32,340 nt of DNA from Deltaproteobacteria bacterium (GTDB lineage Bacteria > Desulfobacterota > Desulfomonilia > Desulfomonilales > Desulfomonilaceae). The stretch covers positions 1-32,340 of the forward strand of contig JAPLJJ010000083.1 of the NCBI GenBank assembly GCA_026388665.1, written 5' to 3'. The position numbers were made by a program, and so were the translations under genes. Shown one piece after another: positions 7,683-15,088 of this stretch (position 1 is the first letter of the stretch; every line of letters starts with the position of its first letter). The notes under the pieces were generated by a model. It did no database searches and was not told the origin of the DNA. It worked only from the letters and a program-made list of their open reading frames with translations.

Positions 7683-8036
7683 ATGACTCAAATGACGTTG
7701 GCCGACCTTGTTCAAAATCTGGATCTCACGGTGAGCGCAGGCGCCCAAGACCTGGGACGCGAAGTCACAGGGGGCTACGTCAGTGATCTCTTGAGCGATG
7801 TTATCGCTAACGCTAGAGATGGCGATGTCTGGATTACCCTTCAACTGCATCAAAACATAATAGCGGTGGCTTTCTTGAACAATTTGGCAGGCATAATAAT
7901 CGTCAATGGGCGGCAACCTGAAGACGCCACCATAAAGAAAGCCGAAGAACAGGGTGTGGTTGTAATGTGTAGTTCACTGCCGACCTACGAAGTGGCCGGC
8001 CGATTGTATCAGTTGGGCGTTCGAAGAGAAATCTGA
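7683..8036 (+). CDS. DRTGG domain protein 2
   Basis: A 117-residue DRTGG-family protein and paralogue of the protein at 3627. The best conserved stretch is EVTGGYVSDLLSDVIANARDG (roughly residues 26-46), and the end PTYEVAGRLYQLG matches TMYEACGRLYKAG in the first copy. Two hydrophobic strands (GIIIVNG, GVVVMCSS) frame what may be a ligand pocket. It begins 12 bases after nuoD and precedes a PHP phosphoesterase and a short GHKL ATPase. The order DRTGG-PHP-ATPase-NuoE is reminiscent of NAD-linked [FeFe]-hydrogenase operons of Clostridia and Thermotogae. No biochemical role is known to me. Confidence 0.8.
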   Translation: MTQMTLADLVQNLDLTVSAGAQDLGREVTGGYVSDLLSDVIANARDGDVWITLQLHQNIIAVAFLNNLAGIIIVNGRQPEDATIKKAEEQGVVVMCSSLPTYEVAGRLYQLGVRREI

Positions 8037-8120
8037 GACATTTTGGGGTCTACGCGGTCCGACAGCGTGGAACTTCAGGCCGGAACTGATTATCCGATTG
8101 GGTAGTGTCCACTGAAGATC

Positions 8121-8864
8121 TTGAGGCTTGATTTGCACATTCATACGACACTTTCTCCTTGCACTGAACTTGGAGAGATGACACCTAGGGCGATAGTAAG
8201 AGCCGCAATAGACAAAGGTCTTGATATGATAGCAATTTGTGACCACAACTCGTCGAGGAACTCAGCGGCTACGATTCGAGCGGCTCAATCATCCTCCCTC
8301 GCAGTGATACCGGGCATTGAGATTACATCCAGCGAAGAAGTGCATGTGCTAGGTTTGTTCCCCTCCGTTAATCAAGCCCAATTGGCTCAGGAGGAGGTTT
8401 ACGCTCGTATCGCCGGTGTGAATGATGAACAGGCCATAGGTTACCAGGTAGTTGTGGATGAATTTGATATGGTTGAGGATTTGGACAAAACCTTGTTGAT
8501 AGGCGCAACAACCTTAAACATTTACAGAGTGGTCGATCTGATCCATGGCCTTGGTGGTTTGGCGGTAGCTTCACACGTAGATCGGACGGGATTCGGCGTA
8601 TTTAGCCAGTTAGGGTTTATTCCGGATGATTTGAAGTTTGACGCGTTAGAGATCTCAAAACACATTGATTGTTCTGAAGCCAAAAAGAAATTCGGGCAAT
8701 GCTCAGATTATACTTTGGTTTCTTCTTCCGACGCTCATTATGTCTCTGATATTGGCGCGGCCTATACTGAAGCCGAGATGGAATACGCGTCATTCAAAGA
8801 GTTGCGGCTAGCGTTCCAGGGGATCGAGGGACGTCGGATTATCGGGCCTTGTAGGCCTATCTGA
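8121..8864 (+). CDS. PHP-domain metal-dependent phosphoesterase
   Basis: A 247-residue PHP-family protein. All metal-site motifs can be seen: HIH at residues 6-8, CDH at 40-42, Glu67 in PGIEITSSE, His75, SHVD at 151-154, and SSDAH at 202-206. It is therefore probably an active di- or tri-metal phosphoesterase or nuclease, related to the YciV/TrpH and PolC-PHP groups. The start must be non-ATG: an in-frame stop lies at 8103 and the first good candidate is TTG at 8121, with only a weak purine site, suggesting low translation. It follows DRTGG protein 2 and precedes the GHKL ATPase. A role hydrolysing a signalling nucleotide or phosphoprotein made by the neighbouring ATPases is inference only. 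Confidence 0.83.
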   Translation: MRLDLHIHTTLSPCTELGEMTPRAIVRAAIDKGLDMIAICDHNSSRNSAATIRAAQSSSLAVIPGIEITSSEEVHVLGLFPSVNQAQLAQEEVYARIAGVNDEQAIGYQVVVDEFDMVEDLDKTLLIGATTLNIYRVVDLIHGLGGLAVASHVDRTGFGVFSQLGFIPDDLKFDALEISKHIDCSEAKKKFGQCSDYTLVSSSDAHYVSDIGAAYTEAEMEYASFKELRLAFQGIEGRRIIGPCRPI

Positions 8865-8884
8865 CGATTGGGCGGCGTGCGACC

Positions 8885-9424
8885 ATGGAGGATTTGTCGC
8901 TGCACATCCTCGATGTGGCTGAAAATGGAATATCTGCTGGGGCCTCGTTGATAAAGGTAATAGTTGAGGAAAACCTAGAGACTGATTTGCTGAAGATTGT
9001 CATTGAGGATAACGGAAAGGGTATGAGTTCAGAATTCCTGGAGAAGGTTTTAGATCCATTTGTTACGACCCGAACCACACGAAGAGTGGGCCTTGGCCTT
9101 TCACTCTTTCAACAATCAGCCGAGGAAGCTGAAGGCTGCCTTAGCGTTGAATCGAGTCTCGGAACCGGGACAAGGGTCACGGTTACAATGAGACACAGTC
9201 ATATTGACAGGAAGCCGATGGGAGACATGGCATCCACTATTCTCACCCTCGTCGAAGGAAATCCTCAAGTAGATTTCGTGTATCATCATCGGAAGGACTC
9301 CAGGGAATATCTTTTAGATACTCGGGAGATTAGGGTCGAGCTGGGAGAAATTCCTCTAAATAACCCTCAAGTGGTGTCCGTGATAAGGGACAACGTTGCT
9401 GAAGGACTCAGAGAACTGAATTGA
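8885..9424 (+). CDS. Short histidine-kinase-like (GHKL) ATPase without dimerisation/His-phosphoacceptor domain
   Basis: A 179-residue protein. Residues 1-105 form a GHKL ATPase: N-box ILDVAENGI (Asn14), G1 box DNGKGM (42-47), a DPFVTTR loop (57-63) and G2 box RRVGLGLSL (66-74). Two-component kinases place a phosphoacceptor helical hairpin before the N-box; here the N-box begins at residue 8, so the protein cannot be a self-contained sensor kinase. The remaining 75 residues, with VDFVYHHRKDSREYLLDTREI, match nothing I recognise and could bind a partner. It lies between the PHP gene and nuoE. Similar ATPases accompany NAD-linked hydrogenases in anaerobes; function is unproven. Confidence 0.78.
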   Translation: MEDLSLHILDVAENGISAGASLIKVIVEENLETDLLKIVIEDNGKGMSSEFLEKVLDPFVTTRTTRRVGLGLSLFQQSAEEAEGCLSVESSLGTGTRVTVTMRHSHIDRKPMGDMASTILTLVEGNPQVDFVYHHRKDSREYLLDTREIRVELGEIPLNNPQVVSVIRDNVAEGLRELN

Positions 9425-9462
9425 GCTTTACCGTCGCATAATTTTTACGGGGTATTTCAAAA

Positions 9463-9978
9463 GTGCAAGAAAGAGATGCTTTACTCAAGAAAAAGGTTGA
9501 GGACAGTGCGGAGATAATCCCACCGGAAAAACTGGCGCTCCTAGATCCGGTTATAGAGAAGTATCAGGGATCATCAAGTTATTTGATCCCGGCTCTCAAA
9601 GAAGCGCAAGAAATGTTCGGGTACCTTCCTATGGAGGTCCAGCGTAAACTCGCGTGGGGATTGAATATCCCCGCTCCCCAGATTTACGGAGTTGTCACAT
9701 TTTATTCGTTTTTCACAATTACCCCTCGTGGACGCCACACCATAAGACTTTGCCTGGGAACGGCTTGTTACGTGAAAGGCGCCAAGAACATGTTGGAGAT
9801 AATCACGCGAGAAGTTGGGATTAACGTTGGTGAAACGTCCAAGGACGATCGATTCACTTTAGAAGCCGTACGATGCCTTGGAGCCTGCGGATTAGCTCCG
9901 GTCATGATGATTGGCGAAGATACTCACGGAAACATAATGCCGTCTGCAACTTTGGGTATTCTGGAAGGATACCAGTAG
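9463..9978 (+). CDS. nuoE: NADH-quinone oxidoreductase subunit E ([2Fe-2S] thioredoxin-fold)
   Basis: A 171-residue 24-kDa homologue. The [2Fe-2S] N1a site is complete: Cys97 and Cys102 in CLGTAC, Cys138 and Cys142 in CLGAC. The N-terminal helical part SSSYLIPALKEAQEMFGYLP is typical of both NuoE and the hydrogenase subunit HydC/HndA. It starts at GTG with GGGG 10 bases upstream. It follows the GHKL ATPase and is the first gene of the soluble NADH-oxidising module. The flanking gene order resembles hydrogenase operons, so an HndA-type name is also defensible. Confidence 0.94.
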   Translation: MQERDALLKKKVEDSAEIIPPEKLALLDPVIEKYQGSSSYLIPALKEAQEMFGYLPMEVQRKLAWGLNIPAPQIYGVVTFYSFFTITPRGRHTIRLCLGTACYVKGAKNMLEIITREVGINVGETSKDDRFTLEAVRCLGACGLAPVMMIGEDTHGNIMPSATLGILEGYQ

Positions 9979-10082
9979 GCAGTTTTCTTTTGATCGGGCG
10001 GTCTGGGTAGGGATTTCTGAACCAATTAATTTTTGCTTGAACGACGGCGCCATGAATCTTTGGAGAGACAGGAGGGAACAAG

Positions 10083-10469
10083 GTGCCCAGGATTTCGATA
10101 GAAGATCTCAAGAGGATCAAGGAAGAACAAACCGGTAAGATGGTTCTTCGGGGAGGCCAGTTTCGAGCAAAGGTGACCGTTCACATGGGCACCTGCGGAA
10201 TAGCCGCGGGGGCGCGTGAAGTGATGAACGTTTTCCGTGAAACTATAGCCGAAAAAGAGATTCAGGACGTTATCCTCACGAATTCAGGTTGCGCGGGACT
10301 GTGCGCTAAAGAACCGATGATTACGGTTGAGGTCATTAATTCAGCGCCTGTGAAATACATTCTTGTAGATAAAGAAAAGGCGAGAAAGATTTTTGAAGAG
10401 CATGTCTTAGGCGGAAAGGTAGTGGAAGATTACGCTTTGGCCATTGGAAGCGAGACAATGGCCGTCTAG
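10083..10469 (+). CDS. Small thioredoxin-like [2Fe-2S] ferredoxin (HndB-like)
   Basis: A 128-residue protein with a thioredoxin-like ferredoxin fold. The motif HMGTCGIAAGAREV (34-47) and the second half SGCAGLC (68-74) match the HndB-type subunit found between NuoE-like and NuoF-like genes of NADP/NAD-linked hydrogenases. Only three cysteines (38, 70, 74) are present at the expected site and His34 sits near the missing fourth, so cluster content is uncertain. It starts at GTG after a strong AGGAGG ribosome site. Canonical complex I lacks this subunit; its presence between nuoE and nuoF is a mark of the hydrogenase-type input module. Confidence 0.83.
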   Translation: MPRISIEDLKRIKEEQTGKMVLRGGQFRAKVTVHMGTCGIAAGAREVMNVFRETIAEKEIQDVILTNSGCAGLCAKEPMITVEVINSAPVKYILVDKEKARKIFEEHVLGGKVVEDYALAIGSETMAV

Positions 10470-10546
10470 ACTGAGGCTCCTGAATTTGTTGTGGAGGCGT
10501 TTCAGCCCCAGTTTCTTACAGTAGTCGCCTTTTTGGAGAATAGGCA

Positions 10547-12343
10547 ATGTGTGCGAGCCCTTACTATCGATTGCAGTTAATGATGTGCGCAGGCACAGGG
10601 TGTATAGCTAGCGGTTCCTTGGATGTCAAGGCCGCATTGGAACGTGAATTAGCCAAGCGCAATCTACAGAACGAAGTTCAAATCATCATGACCGGTTGCA
10701 ACGGTTTTTGCGCTATGGGGCCTCTGGTAGTTGTCTATCCGGACGGCATTTTTTACAACCAGGTTAAACCCGAGCATGTGCCCTTGATTGTAGAAGAACA
10801 CATTCTAAAAGGGCGAGTTGTCGAAAAACTGCTGTTCAAGGACGAGACGGTTAAGGGTCGCGTTCCACTAATGAAGGACATCGGCTTTTTCGGTCTCCAA
10901 AGACTGATTGTCCTACGAAACCGGGGTTTGATTGACGCTGAAAACATTGATGAGTACATAGCCCGTGATGGTTACGCAGCGCTCGCAAGGGCCCTCACGG
11001 AGATGACACCTGAACAGGTAATAGAGGAAGTTAAGAAGTCCGGTCTAAGAGGTCGAGGTGGTGGAGGTTTCCCCACCGGCCTGAAGTGGGAAGAATGCCG
11101 CAGGTATAACAATTTTCCCAAATATACTATTTGCAACGGAGATGAAGGTGACCCTGGCGCTTTCATGGACCGATCCGTAATGGAAGGTGATCCTCACTCG
11201 GTCCTGGAGGGGATGGCTATCTCAGGGTACGCTATAGGCGCTGAGCAGGGCTATCTATATGTTCGCGCTGAGTATCCCCTGGCTATTCAGAGATTACAGA
11301 AAGCTATTGAGGATGCGCGATCCTATGGATTGCTCGGAAAGGATATTCTGGGGAAAGGCTTTAATTTTGACATAGGGATCGCTCCTGGGGCCGGAGCGTT
11401 CGTTTGTGGTGAATCCACGGCCCTTATGTACTCCATTGAAGGCAAGAGAGGTATGCCTCGCATCAAGCCGCCTCGAAGCGCGGAAGCCGGGTTATGGAAT
11501 CAACCAACTAATTTGAACAACGTCGAAACATTTGCCAACCTTAATCCGATCATTCTCAACGGCGGCGATTGGTTTGCGTCCATAGGAACCGAAAACAGTA
11601 AAGGGACCAAAGTGTTCGCCCTTACCGGCGCTGTGATCAACGTCGGTCTGGTTGAAGTTCCGATGGGAACCACTTTAAAGAAGTTGATTTTCGATATCGG
11701 CGGAGGAATCCCCAAGAAGCGGAAATTTAAGGCCGCTCAAATTGGTGGACCTTCAGGTGGTTGCATTCCTCTTGGTATGGAAGATGTAGAGATCGACTAT
11801 GAGTCTTTACAGGGCGTAGGCGCCATGATGGGATCCGGTGGCGTTGTAGTAATGGATGAAATGACCTGCATGGTGGACACCGCTCGATTTTTCACCAATT
11901 TCTCTGTTGATGAATCCTGTGGAAAATGTACCCCATGTCGCGAGGGTCTCAAGGTCATGTTCGACAAACTGACCGATATTGTAGACGGCAGGGGTCAGGA
12001 AGGCGATGTGGAGTTTCTAATAGAGCTTGGCAATCACATCAACAACACATCGCACTGTGGACTCGGCAAGAGCGCTGCGAATCCCGTGCTTTCAACGATT
12101 CGGTATTTCAGGAACGAATATGACGCTCATATAAGAGACAAGCACTGTCCTGCGCTTGTCTGTCAGGATCTCATTGATTTTGTGGTCCTTGAGGAAAAAT
12201 GTAAGATGTGCGGCCTGTGCTTCAAAAATTGTCCTTCCGACGCTATTGTTTGGGAAAAGAAGAAAGTCGCATGGATAGATCGATCCAAATGTACCAAGTG
12301 CAGGACCTGTATCACGAACTGTAAATTTAGGGCGATTCATTAA
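10547..12343 (+). CDS. nuoF: NADH-quinone oxidoreductase subunit F, HydB/HndC-type with extra Fe-S domains
   Basis: This 598-residue flavoprotein subunit is much longer than classical NuoF (about 440). In order: a thioredoxin-like [2Fe-2S] domain (Cys14, Cys19, Cys51, Cys55); the FMN/NADH-binding core with GRGGGGFPTGLKWE (169-182) and NGDEGDPGAF (197-206); an SLBB region; the N3 [4Fe-4S] motif ESCGKCTPC at about 456-464; and a C-terminal ferredoxin domain with two CxxCxxCxxxC motifs (about 552-595). This architecture is that of HydB/HndC/NfnB-like subunits of bifurcating or ferredoxin-linked enzymes. It oxidises NADH and passes electrons on; the extra clusters may exchange electrons with ferredoxin. 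That last point is inference from family knowledge. Confidence 0.93.
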   Translation: MCASPYYRLQLMMCAGTGCIASGSLDVKAALERELAKRNLQNEVQIIMTGCNGFCAMGPLVVVYPDGIFYNQVKPEHVPLIVEEHILKGRVVEKLLFKDETVKGRVPLMKDIGFFGLQRLIVLRNRGLIDAENIDEYIARDGYAALARALTEMTPEQVIEEVKKSGLRGRGGGGFPTGLKWEECRRYNNFPKYTICNGDEGDPGAFMDRSVMEGDPHSVLEGMAISGYAIGAEQGYLYVRAEYPLAIQRLQKAIEDARSYGLLGKDILGKGFNFDIGIAPGAGAFVCGESTALMYSIEGKRGMPRIKPPRSAEAGLWNQPTNLNNVETFANLNPIILNGGDWFASIGTENSKGTKVFALTGAVINVGLVEVPMGTTLKKLIFDIGGGIPKKRKFKAAQIGGPSGGCIPLGMEDVEIDYESLQGVGAMMGSGGVVVMDEMTCMVDTARFFTNFSVDESCGKCTPCREGLKVMFDKLTDIVDGRGQEGDVEFLIELGNHINNTSHCGLGKSAANPVLSTIRYFRNEYDAHIRDKHCPALVCQDLIDFVVLEEKCKMCGLCFKNCPSDAIVWEKKKVAWIDRSKCTKCRTCITNCKFRAIH

Positions 12344-12428
12344 CCTAAGCCTGAAAAAGTATTGGAGTTATTCCGGATAAAGATGCGGTAGATTCCGATT
12401 CTCAATATCTAATTGCGAGTAAGATTCT

Positions 12429-15068
12429 ATGGTTACTCTGACCATCGACGGTGTGAAAGTTACAGTGAAGAAGGGTAGCTCCATACTGGAGGCTGCTCAA
12501 CAGGCTGGCGTTCGGATTCCAACCCTTTGTCATGACAAACGGCTAATTCCGTTTGGCGCATGTCGTTTGTGTATTGTTGAAGTCACAGCCAGAGGGCGAA
12601 CTCGAACAATGCCCGCGTGTTTCAATCCGGCCCGTGACGGGATGGAGGTCGCGACAAACACCCCAAAATTGAGAGATAGTCGTAGATTGCAGCTAATGCT
12701 TCTGCTGAGATCACACCCGTTGCTCTGTCCCAGTTGTGACGCCGGAGGAGACTGTCAACTCCAGAACCTTGTCTTTGAGTATGAGGTGCCGGAACTTAGT
12801 TTTGGCCGTCAGTCAAGATATTTCCATGTTGACAATGATTCGAATTTTATCCGTTTCAACATGAACCTATGCATCCGATGCGGGATGTGCGTCCGTGTCT
12901 GTGAAGAGGTTCAGGGGCAGAGCGAGTTGAGTTTCGTAAATCGAGGCATAGAATCCGAGGTATCAACCGATTTTGATCGCGCTCTGGATTGTGAATTCTG
13001 TGGTCAGTGTGCTTCAATCTGTCCGGTCGGAGCTATATCGTCCAAGTGGCTGGTTGGTACCGGCCGGAGATTTGAGTTACAAGACACTTCAACCGTTTGC
13101 GCATTCTGTAGTCTTGGCTGTTCATTGACGCTAGGCGAAAAGGATGGAAAGACCGTTTATGTCACGTCCTCGGAGGATAGCGTCAACGAAGGTAATTTAT
13201 GCGTTAAGGGAAGATACGGTTGGCCTTTCGCCTATTCAGACTCCCGGTTGACAAAGCCTTTAATCCGTAAGGATGGATTATTAGTCGAGGCCTCCTGGGA
13301 CGAGGCGATTCAAACCGTTGCAGAAAAGTTTGGGGCGATAAAAAAGAGTTCGGGGCCTGATAGTCTGGCGGCTCTTGGGTCACAAAGACTGACCAATGAA
13401 GAAGCTTTCGTATTTAACAGGTTGGTCAGGACAGTATTTGGGACCAACAATCTCGATCATGCCGGCGGATACGCATACCGATCCCTCACGGATGGTTTGG
13501 CTCCGATGTTGGGTTATGCCGCGTCTACCAATCAAATTCGAGAGATTAGAGGCGCAAAAGCAGTGTTGTTATTGGGCGCTGACCTCACCGAAACCCACCC
13601 CATTGCGAAAAACGAAATCAACTTGGCCAGTGTTAGAAAAAAGGCCAAAGTAATAGTAGTTGATTCTATAAGGACAAAACTGTCCTATCGTGACGGCTTC
13701 TTCCTGGATGTCCCACCCGGCTACGAGGATTTGGTCGTCAACTCGATGCTCAAGTTCATAATTGATGAGGGGCTGCTGGATCGTGCCTCAGTCGACCTTA
13801 GAGTTGAAGGTTTCGAAGAACTTGCCGAGTCGCTTAAAGACTACACTCCTGAAGCCATAGCGGCGGCTCTGGGACTTGACGCCGACTTGATAAAAGCTGC
13901 TGCGACAGCTTATGCAAAAGCTGAAACAGGGGTAATAATTCTTTCCGAGGGACTTAATCGATATCGAGACAGCTCACCGCTAAGTAAGGCCGCTGTCAAT
14001 CTGGCTCTGGTCACAGGGCATATCGGAAAAGAGTCTTGCGGGGTTTATGTTTTCGGAGAAAAAGCGAACGCTCAGGGCGCTCTGGACATGGGGCTTACCC
14101 CGGACCTTCTTCCTGGTTATCATTTGGTTCGGGATGAAGCGGCTCGCTCGAAATTTGAAGATCTATGGAAAGGGCAAATTCCTGCAAGTCCTGGAATGAA
14201 TGCCCGGGATATTCTCAAGGGAGCGGAAAATGGGTCCGTGAAAGGTCTTTATGTGGTGGGAGAAAATCCGCTCGACACCTACCCAAATCGTCAGCGGGTA
14301 CAGAATGGGCTGAGCAAACTTGAATTCTTAGTGGTTCAGGATATGTTTTTGTCATCCACAGCGAACATAGCTCACGTTGTCCTACCTGTAGCGGCTCCAT
14401 ACGAAAAGGCCGGGACGTTTACCAGCTCAGAACGTAGAATTCAAAAACTGAACCCGAGTTCTAAACAAATCCAGGGGAAACCGGATCTGGAAATATTCAT
14501 GTCCCTGGCTGCCAAGATGGGTAAGCCTGAACTCTCCTATGCCGGTTATTCTGAAGTGATGAGTGAAATCGCCGGCGCAGCCCCTATGTACTCGGGTGTT
14601 TCCTATGAACGGATTGGGGACAAAGGTTTGGTATGGCCGTGTTTAGATGATGAGGATTCCGGAACGTCCACACTTTACGAAGGTGGATTCCCGATTGGCA
14701 AAGCCAGACTCGCTCCGGCTAAGCTGCTTGGGATGGTCTCTAGATCATCAGGTTCTCTTAAATTGATTCCGTGCGTCTTGAAATTTCACTCGGGTTCCTT
14801 TTCCGAGTGGAGTCCATCTCTCATGGAAGTTTGCCCGCCGGGCTTCGCTGAGATGAGCCGGGTTGACATGACTAACCTGGGATTGAATGACGGAGATGCT
14901 ATTAAAATTGTTGGGAATAATGGTCAGGCCATTAACCTTAAGGCTAAAGAGTCTCGTCGAGCATTGCGAGGGACGGTTCTTGTTCCGTATCATTTTTCTA
15001 AGAACAAACTGAATTCCTTCACTGACTGGGGATCCACTGAAATCATGATTCAAGTGGAAAAGGCATAA
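12429..15068 (+). CDS. nuoG: NADH-quinone oxidoreductase subunit G, formate-dehydrogenase-like
   Basis: An 879-residue protein. Domains in order: a plant-type [2Fe-2S] ferredoxin (Cys34, 45, 48, 64); the His/Cys3 [4Fe-4S] site (His96, Cys100, 103, 109); a double [4Fe-4S] ferredoxin domain with eight cysteines (CIRCGMCVRVC and CEFCGQCASIC); the CAFCSLGC...LCVKGRYGW [4Fe-4S] motif; then the molybdopterin oxidoreductase fold and C-terminal dinucleotide-binding domain. In formate dehydrogenases the metal ligand Cys/Sec follows the sequence NN(V/L)DH; here the same place reads NNLDHAGGYAY, so the ligand is absent and catalysis on formate is not expected. It is therefore called NuoG, fitting its position between nuoF and nuoH. 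Confidence 0.9.
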   Translation: MVTLTIDGVKVTVKKGSSILEAAQQAGVRIPTLCHDKRLIPFGACRLCIVEVTARGRTRTMPACFNPARDGMEVATNTPKLRDSRRLQLMLLLRSHPLLCPSCDAGGDCQLQNLVFEYEVPELSFGRQSRYFHVDNDSNFIRFNMNLCIRCGMCVRVCEEVQGQSELSFVNRGIESEVSTDFDRALDCEFCGQCASICPVGAISSKWLVGTGRRFELQDTSTVCAFCSLGCSLTLGEKDGKTVYVTSSEDSVNEGNLCVKGRYGWPFAYSDSRLTKPLIRKDGLLVEASWDEAIQTVAEKFGAIKKSSGPDSLAALGSQRLTNEEAFVFNRLVRTVFGTNNLDHAGGYAYRSLTDGLAPMLGYAASTNQIREIRGAKAVLLLGADLTETHPIAKNEINLASVRKKAKVIVVDSIRTKLSYRDGFFLDVPPGYEDLVVNSMLKFIIDEGLLDRASVDLRVEGFEELAESLKDYTPEAIAAALGLDADLIKAAATAYAKAETGVIILSEGLNRYRDSSPLSKAAVNLALVTGHIGKESCGVYVFGEKANAQGALDMGLTPDLLPGYHLVRDEAARSKFEDLWKGQIPASPGMNARDILKGAENGSVKGLYVVGENPLDTYPNRQRVQNGLSKLEFLVVQDMFLSSTANIAHVVLPVAAPYEKAGTFTSSERRIQKLNPSSKQIQGKPDLEIFMSLAAKMGKPELSYAGYSEVMSEIAGAAPMYSGVSYERIGDKGLVWPCLDDEDSGTSTLYEGGFPIGKARLAPAKLLGMVSRSSGSLKLIPCVLKFHSGSFSEWSPSLMEVCPPGFAEMSRVDMTNLGLNDGDAIKIVGNNGQAINLKAKESRRALRGTVLVPYHFSKNKLNSFTDWGSTEIMIQVEKA

Positions 15069-15088
15069 AAATCGAGAGAGGTTGATTT

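Noticed and set aside
7260-7916. Open frame of 218 codons on the minus strand
   Set aside because: It is antisense to nuoD and DRTGG protein 2, both strongly supported, and its product has no recognisable motif.
8067-8117. Possible pseudoknot before the PHP gene (GTGGA and CTTCAG with TCCAC and CTGAAG)
   Set aside because: Arms are only 5-6 bases, overlap by one base, and are expected by chance in a gap of this size.
10470-10546. Possible attenuator between the small ferredoxin gene and nuoF
   Set aside because: AGGCG/CGCCT followed by TTTTT is only five pairs with a long loop, and the alternative stem is broken by bulges.
12429-15068. Formate dehydrogenase alpha subunit or [FeFe]-hydrogenase HydA
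   Set aside because: The Cys/Sec metal ligand is replaced by Ala and no H-cluster motifs are present; position between nuoF and nuoH fits NuoG.
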